From Bacteroidota bacterium (GTDB lineage: Bacteria; Bacteroidota; Ignavibacteria; SZUA-365), in contig JARYLZ010000016.1 in NCBI GenBank assembly GCA_029907355.1, positions 1 through 46,391 of the forward strand: a DNA stretch of 46,391 bases, given 5' to 3'. Shown piece by piece: positions 26,600-33,838 of this stretch. Made by a program: the position numbers and the translations under genes. The notes under the pieces were generated by a model, which did no database searches, was not told the DNA's origin, and saw only the letters and a program-made list of their open reading frames with translations. Within the stretch, counting starts at the first letter, position 1. Every line of letters begins with the position of its first letter.

Positions 26600-27209
26600 G
26601 CGGCGAACGGATCAATTGGAGGAATTCATTGCGCGTACTCTGGCGCGACGAAAATTCGCCGAGCATCGTGCTCGTCGTCATGACGGAATTCTGTTTCTGC
26701 ACACCCCGCATCATCATGCACATGTGGCGGGCCTCGCAGACGACCGCCACACCGAGGGGGTTGAGAGCGTCCTGCAATGCCTCGGCGATCTGCTGGGTCA
26801 TGCGCTCCTGAACCTGCAAACGGCGGGCGAAGAGGTCGACGATGCGGGGGATCTTGCTCAAGCCGACGATTTTCCCGTCCGGGATGTACGCGACGTGGCA
26901 TTTCCCGAAGAACGGCAGGAGATGGTGCTCGCAGAGGGAATAGAAATCGATGTCGCGCACGATCACCATCTCGTTGTACTTTTCCTCGAACACCGCCCCG
27001 TTCAACACCCGCCCCAGCTCTTTCCGGTAGCCGTTCGTCAAATAGCAGAGCGCTTTCGCGACACGATGCGGCGTCTTCAGGAGACCCTCGCGGTCAGGGT
27101 CCTCTCCGAGCGCTTCCAGGAGGGACCGGACGAGACCCTCGATTCGCCCCATGGCGTCCTTCGCATCGACGACATCGACCTCACCGTTTTTCCGTTGTTC
27201 GTGTCTCAT
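26589..27209 (-). CDS. folE: GTP cyclohydrolase I
   Basis: This converts GTP to 7,8-dihydroneopterin triphosphate, the entry to folate, tetrahydrobiopterin and queuosine pathways. From ATG 27209 the product is 206 residues, the usual size for bacterial FolE. Zinc and active-site segments are intact: [40 protein letters not shown] and [11 protein letters not shown] with the second zinc Cys. This is the zinc-dependent type IA enzyme. The frame is open upstream to 27359 but that part antisenses or overlaps the PTPS gene and is not used. One base separates it from the PTPS stop, and its own end overlaps the SDR start, so the three genes are tightly coupled. Confidence 0.95.
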   Translation of the reverse strand: MRHEQRKNGEVDVVDAKDAMGRIEGLVRSLLEALGEDPDREGLLKTPHRVAKALCYLTNGYRKELGRVLNGAVFEEKYNEMVIVRDIDFYSLCEHHLLPFFGKCHVAYIPDGKIVGLSKIPRIVDLFARRLQVQERMTQQIAEALQDALNPLGVAVVCEARHMCMMMRGVQKQNSVMTTSTMLGEFSSRQSTRNEFLQLIRSPHEP

Positions 27210-27210
27210 T

Positions 27211-27615
27211 TCAGCCTCGGTATTCCACGACGTTGTTTTCCGTCTCGCGCAAGCGGATACAGCAGAGTCTCCCTGAGGGGATTTTATTCTCCAGACGGCG
27301 CCAGACCGCCATGGCGATATTCTCCGCCGTCGGGACGACCCCTGCGAGAAAGTCGACATCCGTGTTCAGGTTCCGATGGTCCAGTTTCGAAACGACCTCT
27401 TCGCGGATGATATCCCGGAGGAGTTTCAGGTTCACGAGAAATCCGGTTTCCGGGTCGATATCCCCTTCCACGCTCACTTCCAATTCGTAATTATGGCCGT
27501 GCCACGATGCGCGTGAGCAGGCACCGTACACCTCCTCGTTCATCGCGTCCGTCCAGGCGGGGTTGAACAAACGGTGTGCGGCGCAGAACGTTTCGCGCCT
27601 CGTGACGACGGTCAT
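27211..27615 (-). CDS. 6-pyruvoyltetrahydropterin synthase / QueD superfamily (Cx5HGHN type)
   Basis: This 134-residue protein (ATG 27615) belongs to COG0720. It has [12 protein letters not shown] with the first zinc His, then [19 protein letters not shown] with the HGH zinc ligands, and DHRNLN plus [11 protein letters not shown] and [10 protein letters not shown] with the substrate-binding Glu. The presumed catalytic Cys is separated from HGH by five residues ([10 protein letters not shown]), as in mammalian PTPS (CNNPNGHGHN), whereas E. coli-type QueD has three (CxxxHGH). This spacing, plus adjacent folE and SDR genes, favours 6-pyruvoyltetrahydropterin synthase in tetrahydrobiopterin synthesis over queuosine synthesis. 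It is first in the operon; the frame is open to 27720 but the extra residues are Arg-rich and unlikely. Confidence 0.88.
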   Translation of the reverse strand: MTVVTRRETFCAAHRLFNPAWTDAMNEEVYGACSRASWHGHNYELEVSVEGDIDPETGFLVNLKLLRDIIREEVVSKLDHRNLNTDVDFLAGVVPTAENIAMAVWRRLENKIPSGRLCCIRLRETENNVVEYRG

Positions 27616-27726
27616 GTGATGTCTCGTGAATGCTTGTCTCGTGAAGTCGTGTCCGCCCCCGCATTCGTTCGATCGGCGACGCGTGCGGCGAAACCGCTTT
27701 CCCGGCGTTTCCCCGCACACACGATA

Positions 27727-29320
27727 TTACTGCCCTTTCATCATTGCTGCAACGTCCCCTGCCGAGTCGCCGATCGGCTCGATTCCGAACGTGCTCACGA
27801 GCAGTTTCCCCCGTTCGGTGAATGGAAAGCGCGCAGGGTCGTTCCGATGCGTATCCCCTTCACGCCGAGGGACAGGAGGGGGAGAAGCACGGCCACCGCT
27901 TTCCGATCGTACCACGCAACGTCGAACGAAAGAGGCGGGTCGTTGATGTCGTTCACCCCGAGGGATTCCTTGAGCTCGAGAACCGCAAGAACGAGGGAAT
28001 ACGAAACGTTGCACTGGCCGGCGTAGAGCAGGTGCTGGCTCCTGCGACATCTCCGAAGGGAATCTTGTCGTAGCGCTCCTTCGCGCACCCCGCGGTCAAG
28101 ATGATCGTGTCCTCCGGCAGTCGCTCGGCCACGGCGGTGTGGCAATACCTTCTCATGTGGGTGCCGTGATAACACGCCAAGACGACGAAACGCTTGACTG
28201 CGCCCGATGCGACGGCTTCTCCGATCTTGTCGGTGATGACGGTCATATGCCGATGCGCAAACGCTCTCGTGATCGTCCCCGATTCGATCGGCACAGGCGG
28301 GGCACATTTTCACCGCCCTGCTCACTGTTCTGGATATGCCCTGATCCCGGGTCATTCACGACCCCGCTTGGAAACAATTCTCCCACGAAGACATTCCCCG
28401 GTACGAGGCAGTCGGTCGTCATGACGTTTGGACCGTTGAAAAACTCGAAGTCGCCGTTTCGACGCCACCATGCTCCGCCGCAGTTGCCTGCGAAGTGATC
28501 GTACGACTCGAACGCAGGGTAAAAGTGAGAGGGGAGCATCTCGCCGTGGGTTCAGGCGTCGACACCGGCCCTTTCCGTCTGCCGGAGCAAGTCTCCCATG
28601 TCTCTCAAGTCATGGCCCGACATGAGAATCCCCGGCCTTGCGCGGACGCCGATGTTCACCTCCGTCTTGTCCGGGCGGCTGTACGACGCGTGTGCGCATC
28701 GTCCAGCAGGACCATGACGTTCACCGCCGTTTCGCCCGCTTTCACGACCATGGCGATCATAACGTCGAGAGAGGTTCACTCGTCGCCACGGCGAGGGCGC
28801 GCTGAATGAATCCATCGATGTCATCCCGCTCATGCCCGAGAACCGCCGCACGCTCGGCGGACGCCGCGACCCCTTTGCACACGATCTTGTGGAGTACCCG
28901 TAGAGACCGCATATCCTCGTTCCGCTCGGCCGTGATGCGGATCACGTCGTGCATCGTTTTCGCACGGACTCCACTCTGTCCTGAGGGACCCAGGAAGAGC
29001 ATTCGGGCACTTCCGCCGGCAACGATCAGTCTGCCTTTCCCTTCACGGATTCGCGAACCGACAGCCTTTCCTCCACGAAGGAGAGAATGCTCTCGTCGTC
29101 CCAAGCGATATTCGTCACGGTCGTGAACAGTGTTCTCCGGATGAATCGCCCCGCTTCCCTGTCATCCGTGCTCTTTCCCTGTGATATCCCCCCAACACAC
29201 CGGTATCCCCTTGCAGACGAAGAGATTCTGGAGGTCCGAGGTGGTTTCCGGTTTCCCCAAGGCGCCGTCGACTGTGCATCCGCTGTCCATCGTGGTGTGC
29301 CGGCACTGAAAACAAAACAT
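27727..29320 (-). pseudogene. hcp: Decayed hybrid cluster protein (hydroxylamine reductase) gene
   Basis: Pieces of Hcp occur in order but in changing frames. The start MFCFQCRHTTMDSGC at 29320 has a good AAGGAGGG site. It is followed by RFIRRTLFTTVTN (other frame), a TGA at 29026-29028, [20 protein letters not shown] (shifted), [18 protein letters not shown] (shifted), [20 protein letters not shown] (shifted), an in-frame TGA at 28552-28554, THGEMLPSHFYPAFESYDHF and FNGPNVMTTDCLVP, a shifted and apparently shortened middle, [56 protein letters not shown] (shifted) and finally [15 protein letters not shown] (shifted). At least six frame changes and two stops are seen, yet the total length (~531 codons) is near the usual ~540. 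Intact neighbours argue against sequencing error. Functional Hcp reduces NO or hydroxylamine with Fe-S clusters. Confidence 0.92.
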
Positions 29321-29440
29321 GAGACCCTCCTTCATCGTGTTTGGAACGCATGGCTTGCCGCCGCAACGAAAGGGTGGAGAGCGAAATGCGCCCGTCTGCC
29401 CCGATTGCACCGGAGAGTAAGGGGGGTACGGGGCCGGTCA

Positions 29441-29995
29441 TCACGCAGGGTATTTTCGCTTCAGATCATCGAGCATCGAGATCAACGACTCGTGTGTCCG
29501 GTCGAGGAGCCGCCGGTGTTCGATCCCTTCGTATCGCACAGCGAGAAGAGCGGCGCGGTCGGCGGGGATAAGTCGATCGGCCGTCGGGAAGAGCACCTCG
29601 TTCTCTTTCCGGATATGTCCCCGGAGAAGATTCGCGTAGTCTTCCGCTTCGTCCTGCAGGCGGTCCCATGCCCCCCGTTCACCGCGCTGAAGCCGGTCAA
29701 GCGCTTCAGACATCGCACGGACATGCTGCCTGCCGATGTCATGTTCCCTAAGCATGACACCGATCGGGCCGGTCTCGCGCCTCACCCCCAGGCGCTCGAG
29801 TTCAGGGAACAATACTTCTTCTTCCTTCCCGTGGTGGCATCGATCTACGAAGACCTGAAAGAAATCGAGCAAGAGACCGAAGTGTTCCCGGCTTTCCATC
29901 CCGGGCTTTTCCATCGCCGCCACGACTTTCTCCATGAGATTCAAAGCGGCGAGCACTACCTCGTGTTCTTCGACGAGTTCCCGTGTCGCATCCAT
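29441..29995 (-). CDS. Hemerythrin-like (HHE) domain protein
   Basis: From ATG 29995 (AAAGGAA upstream) the protein has 184 residues, predicted all-helical. Metal-ligand motifs of the HHE cation-binding domain are in order: EEHEVV (His11), FVDRCHHGKEEEVLFPELE, MLREHDIGRQHV and LLRGHIRKENEVLFPTAD. The HxxxE pattern after each helix (HHGKEEEVLFP, HIRKENEVLFP) is typical of a di-iron hemerythrin fold. Such proteins bind O2 or NO, or act in iron-sulfur repair and stress responses. Position next to hcp remains, peroxiredoxins and dodecin supports a nitrosative/oxidative stress role, by inference. The frame is open upstream to 30088 but lacks a ribosome site. Confidence 0.88.
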   Translation of the reverse strand: MDATRELVEEHEVVLAALNLMEKVVAAMEKPGMESREHFGLLLDFFQVFVDRCHHGKEEEVLFPELERLGVRRETGPIGVMLREHDIGRQHVRAMSEALDRLQRGERGAWDRLQDEAEDYANLLRGHIRKENEVLFPTADRLIPADRAALLAVRYEGIEHRRLLDRTHESLISMLDDLKRKYPA

Positions 29996-30183
29996 GTTCC
30001 TTTCCCTTTCAAATGTCGTCGTCAGCTTCCGGTTGCTCTTCCGTACGGGAGACCGCTCTCGCCAAGTCGAACAGCGGGGAGCCCGCACATCGAGCCGTGG
30101 AATCAGTCATCGCACCGCACAGCGACCGCATTCTTCACGCGCTGTGAGCCGATCACGAATGCGGTGGCGGAATCGGCGCTTTC

Positions 30184-30645
30184 TCACAAACCCTTGAGGA
30201 CCTCGAGGACCCGGTCGACATGCCCCGCCACTTTTACCTTCGGGAACACATGTGCGACTTTCCCGTCCCGCCCGATGACGACGGTGGTTCGGACGATCCC
30301 GAGGAACGATTTCCCGTACAGGGATTTCTTCTCCCATGCCCCGTACGCCTCGAGGACCTCATGTTTCTCGTCGCTGAGTAGCTCGAAGGGGAGATCATGT
30401 TTCGTACGGAACTTGCGGTGCGATTCCGCAGTATCCGCACTGACGCCGAGAACGACAGCACCGGTCGCGGTTATCCGGGCGAAATTGTCTCGGAAATCAC
30501 ACGCTTCCTTGGTACATCCCGGCGTGTTGTCCTTGGGGTAGAAGTACAACACCACAGGTTTCCCGCGAAAATCGCTCAGTCGTACGGGCTTGCCTTCCGC
30601 ATTCGGAAGCGTGAAATCGGGGGCTTCCCGGCCTGCCTGAATCAT
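30184..30645 (-). CDS. bcp: Thiol peroxidase, Bcp/PrxQ type peroxiredoxin
   Basis: This 153-residue enzyme reduces hydrogen peroxide and organic hydroperoxides using thioredoxin. The thioredoxin-fold start APDFTLPNAEGKPVRLSDFRGK leads to FYPKDNTPGCTKEACDFRD, in which Cys44 is the peroxidatic residue and Cys49 the resolving residue, the CxxxxC arrangement of atypical two-Cys PrxQ. Arg in VRTTVVIGRDG completes the active site, and length is normal. The start ATG 30645 has an indifferent upstream context. It lies between the hemerythrin-like gene and a second peroxiredoxin, all on the minus strand, with gaps of 180-190 bases, so separate promoters are possible. Confidence 0.95.
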   Translation of the reverse strand: MIQAGREAPDFTLPNAEGKPVRLSDFRGKPVVLYFYPKDNTPGCTKEACDFRDNFARITATGAVVLGVSADTAESHRKFRTKHDLPFELLSDEKHEVLEAYGAWEKKSLYGKSFLGIVRTTVVIGRDGKVAHVFPKVKVAGHVDRVLEVLKGL

Positions 30646-30827
30646 CGTATCATTCTCGAAAAATGTGATGGTATTTCTTACGTATCGCCGTGGACCGGAG
30701 ACGGTTCGGCTGCCCTTGCAGATCGAAAACGCATCGTCTGCAACGATGAGGGTATCGCACAGGCGAATGCGTAAGGAGCGGGCGACCGGACCTCGTACGC
30801 GAAATCGAGTCGACCGCTCCCGCCGCT

Positions 30828-31298
30828 TCAGGTGAGCTCTGTCACGACCCTCCTGATCGCCTCGTAATCGGGCTCAAGGGAAGGGTTTTCCGCAATCCAT
30901 GCATATCGTATCACCCCATTCCCATCGAGGACGAAGACGGATCTCTGGGCAGCGGTGTAGCCTTTCAATCCGGCGAAATCTTTGAGTTCGACCCCGTATG
31001 CCCGTGTAGCGGAACGGTCGTAATCGCTCAGGAGGGGAAAATTCAAGAGATGTTTCGCGGCGAACTCCGCGTTGGCGAAGGGTCCGTCCACGCTGATGCC
31101 GACGACCTGTGCGTTCATCTCGTTGAATCGCGCCATGGAATCACGGAACGCGCACATTTCTTTCGTACAGACGCTGGTGAAGGCACCGGGGTAGAATGCG
31201 ATAACGAGGGTTCTCCCGGCAAACTCGCCCAGCGATCTCGGCGTCAGTTTCGTGTCCACGAGCGTGAAATCGGGGGCCGATGAACCGATGTTCAACAT
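30828..31298 (-). CDS. AhpC/TSA-family peroxiredoxin
   Basis: AAGGAGAG five bases before ATG 31298 fixes the start; the product is 156 residues. It shows the AhpC/TSA fold with APDFTLVDTKLTPRSLGEF, the active-site segment FYPGAFTSVCTKEMCAFRDS (peroxidatic Cys44, second Cys49), and RSVFVLDGNGVIRYAW with its conserved Arg. The AFTSVCTKE form is closer to AhpE or general 'redoxin' peroxiredoxins than to the neighbouring Bcp (NTPGCTKE), so the two are distinct subfamilies rather than a recent duplication. It lies 45 bases downstream of dodecin on the same strand and is probably cotranscribed with it. Confidence 0.93.
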   Translation of the reverse strand: MLNIGSSAPDFTLVDTKLTPRSLGEFAGRTLVIAFYPGAFTSVCTKEMCAFRDSMARFNEMNAQVVGISVDGPFANAEFAAKHLLNFPLLSDYDRSATRAYGVELKDFAGLKGYTAAQRSVFVLDGNGVIRYAWIAENPSLEPDYEAIRRVVTELT

Positions 31299-31343
31299 GA
31301 TTCTCTCCTTTTTCATCCATGTAGAGGGGAAAAAGTCCTTGAT

Positions 31344-31544
31344 TCAGACACGGCAGCCGAATTTCACCGTGACCTGATACTCGGTTTCCCTTGAAGGTTC
31401 AACGATCCGCCCGCGAATGGATACGATTTCGAACCACGAGACACCCCGCGTCGCGGACACGTGTCTGACGGCGTTCTGAACGGCATCCTCGACACTTTTC
31501 GTCGAAACTCCGACGACTTCCACGAATTCGAATGCTGTTGTCAT
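31344..31544 (-). CDS. Dodecin, flavin-storage protein
   Basis: This 66-residue protein is full length for dodecin, a dodecameric shell that binds FMN, riboflavin or coenzyme A. The conserved parts are visible: VEVVGVSTKSVEDAVQNAVR (strand and helix), VSWFEIVSIRGRIVE with the Trp that stacks on flavin, and YQVTVKFGCRV as the last strand. AGGAGG precedes the ATG by a short spacer. It is first of a pair with the peroxiredoxin, matching the frequent association of dodecin with protection against free flavin and oxidative damage (family knowledge). Confidence 0.95.
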   Translation of the reverse strand: MTTAFEFVEVVGVSTKSVEDAVQNAVRHVSATRGVSWFEIVSIRGRIVEPSRETEYQVTVKFGCRV

Positions 31545-31699
31545 ATGATCCTCCTATTGGAAAAGTGAATGCTTTCGATCGCATGTTATAACAGCGAAAA
31601 GGGGAAAGTCGTTCCCCGCCCGTGTACGAGGAGCGTTTTTCCCTGAGAAGTGCCTTTGGCGCGGTTCGACCGGGGTCTTCCCTCGTTCCCCGTCGACCC

Positions 31700-33820
31700 T
31701 CAGGCGAGGTAATATCGGAGGACGTACTCCGAAACCATCCGGTCGGTGTTGAACTGCGGGATGAGGGTGACCATGGAATGCCGTATGCGGCGGATCCAAG
31801 CGCGCGGGATCCCGAACTCGTCGCGGTCGTAGAATTCGGGGATGACCTGTTCGGAAAGAACGCGGTACAACGACTCGGCATCGGCGGCGTCCTGCACGTC
31901 GGGGTCGGCAGGCGGCTCCGTCCCCCCGATCGCCCAGCCGTTCTCCCCGTCATAGCCCTCGCACCACCATCCGTCGAGGATGCTCAGGTTGAGCCCGCCG
32001 TGTATGAGGATTTTCATTCCGCTCGTACCGCTGGCTTCCATCGGTCTGCGGGGTGTGTTCAGCCAGACGTCCACGCCCGAGATCATGTGGCGGGCGACGT
32101 TGATATCGTAGTCATCGAGGAAGACGACTTTCCCGAGAAGCGCGGAATTCTTCGTGTGAGCGACGATCTGCTGGATGAAGCGTTTGCCTGCGTCGTCGCG
32201 CGGGTGCGCTTTCCCCGCAAAAATCAGCTGGATGGGCCGTTCGTCGTCGTGGAGGAGTTCCATGATGCGATTGAAATCGCGGAAGATGAGCGGCGCGCGC
32301 TTGTACGTCGCGAACCGGCGCGCGAAACCGATCGTGAGGGCATCCGGCGAGAGAATGGTATCCTGCACCGTGGTGAAATCGATACCGAGGCGCGTGTACT
32401 GGGCTTTCACTTTGCGCCGGACGTACTCGACCAAGTCGCGACGCAGACCGTAGCGCAATGCCCAGAGGTCTTCGTCCGACACGAGTTCCGGGTCGGCGAC
32501 CTGCTGCCAGATCGCCTTGCTCTTGAGGTAGTAGATCCATTTCTCCCCGAGGTGGCGCTGCCAGAAGACACGCGTGCGGTGGAACATCCAGCCGAGCATG
32601 TGGACGCCGTTCGTGCAATGCCCGATGGGCACCTGTTCCGCGGGGACGCCATACAGGTGCTTCCACATTTCGCGGGAGACGCGGCCGTGAAGCTCGCTCA
32701 CCGCGTTGGCGGCACGGGACATCCGGAGGGCCAGGACGGTCATGCAAAAGGGGTCCGAGGGATTCGCCGGGTTCTCCTGCCCATACGGGAGAATATCGCA
32801 GACCGTACGCCCGAGGGAACGGCACCACCCGTTCAACATGAACTCCATCAAGTCGGGGGTGAAGCGGTCGTGTCCTGCGGGGACGGGGGTGTGCGTGGTG
32901 AACACGCAGCGCGAGCGGACCCATCGCTCGGCGGTCTCGCGGTCTTCCCCATCGAGCATTCGCTCGCGCAGGAGCTCCATGGTGAGAAAGGCGCTGTGGC
33001 CCTCGTTCATGTGGTACACGGACGGGTACAAGCCGAGCGCGCGGAGAAAACGGACGCCGCCGATGCCGAGAACGATTTCCTGCATGATGCGTGTCGTGAG
33101 GTCCCCCCCATAGACACGCGCCGTGATCTCGCGGTGATGCAGGTCGTTTTCCGGCAGGTTCGTGTCGAGGAGGTAGATGACCGTGCGGCCTACGTTGACG
33201 CGGTACCCGCGCACGAGAACGGGATTGTGCCCGATATCGACCGAGACGACGACCGGCTTTCCATCCGCACCGACTACGAGTTCGACCGGGAGCTGATCGG
33301 GGTCGAGCATCGGGTAACTCTCGTGTTGCCAACCGTCGGGCGATATCGTCTGACTGAAATACCCGTTGCGGTAAAAGAGGCTGATGCCGACGAACGGCAC
33401 CCCGAGATCGCTCGCCGATTTCGTGTGATCCCCCGCAAGAACACCGAGTCCGCCGGAATAGATCGGCAAGCACTCGTGGAGGCCGAATTCCGCCGTGAAA
33501 TACGAGATCAGTTCACCACCCCGGCGGTTCTTCTGGGCATTCCACCAGGTGTCTTTCTTCATCATGTAGTCGCGGAACTGGGCGAGGATGTCCTCGACGC
33601 GTTCGAAGAACTCCTTCTCGCACAGCCGGGCTCGCAGTTCCTGGCGCGACACGCTGTTCATCACCGCCACGGCGTTGTGGTTCGACGACCGCCACTTCCG
33701 CTCGGAAAGCTGAAAGAAAAGGTCCTGGGCGTCCGGAGTCCAGGTCCACCACAGGTTGCGCGCGAGGGCGTGGAGGCCGTCGATCATCTCGTCGATGCGG
33801 TTCAGGGAAAACGATGGCAT
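31700..33820 (-). CDS. glgP: Alpha-glucan (glycogen) phosphorylase
   Basis: This 706-residue enzyme releases glucose-1-phosphate from glycogen or maltodextrin. It belongs to the alternative alpha-glucan phosphorylase form with an N-terminal DUF3417-like segment (ARNLWWTWTPDAQDLFF). Key stretches: SYFTAEFGLHECLPIYSGGL, HMNEGHSAFLTMEL, VFTTHTPVPAGHDRF, IGFARRFATYKRAPLI, MISGVDVWLNTPRRPMEASG and EASGTSGMKILIHGG, whose Lys is the pyridoxal-phosphate site. The start is 18 bases after the protease gene stop, so it may be cotranscribed with it despite unrelated function. No other glycogen gene is in the window. Cytoplasmic. Confidence 0.95.
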   Translation of the reverse strand: MPSFSLNRIDEMIDGLHALARNLWWTWTPDAQDLFFQLSERKWRSSNHNAVAVMNSVSRQELRARLCEKEFFERVEDILAQFRDYMMKKDTWWNAQKNRRGGELISYFTAEFGLHECLPIYSGGLGVLAGDHTKSASDLGVPFVGISLFYRNGYFSQTISPDGWQHESYPMLDPDQLPVELVVGADGKPVVVSVDIGHNPVLVRGYRVNVGRTVIYLLDTNLPENDLHHREITARVYGGDLTTRIMQEIVLGIGGVRFLRALGLYPSVYHMNEGHSAFLTMELLRERMLDGEDRETAERWVRSRCVFTTHTPVPAGHDRFTPDLMEFMLNGWCRSLGRTVCDILPYGQENPANPSDPFCMTVLALRMSRAANAVSELHGRVSREMWKHLYGVPAEQVPIGHCTNGVHMLGWMFHRTRVFWQRHLGEKWIYYLKSKAIWQQVADPELVSDEDLWALRYGLRRDLVEYVRRKVKAQYTRLGIDFTTVQDTILSPDALTIGFARRFATYKRAPLIFRDFNRIMELLHDDERPIQLIFAGKAHPRDDAGKRFIQQIVAHTKNSALLGKVVFLDDYDINVARHMISGVDVWLNTPRRPMEASGTSGMKILIHGGLNLSILDGWWCEGYDGENGWAIGGTEPPADPDVQDAADAESLYRVLSEQVIPEFYDRDEFGIPRAWIRRIRHSMVTLIPQFNTDRMVSEYVLRYYLA

Positions 33821-33838
33821 GGTACCGGAGGCTCCTTC

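Noticed and set aside
27211-27615. Queuosine biosynthesis QueD as the call for the PTPS homologue
   Set aside because: Not excluded, but the Cx5HGHN spacing and coupling to folE and an SDR favour tetrahydropterin synthesis, and no queC, queE or queF is nearby.
28552-28554. In-frame TGA in hcp as a possible selenocysteine codon
   Set aside because: Other frame changes and another TGA break the same gene, the normal residue there is not Cys, and no SECIS-like hairpin was evident, so decay is the simpler reading.
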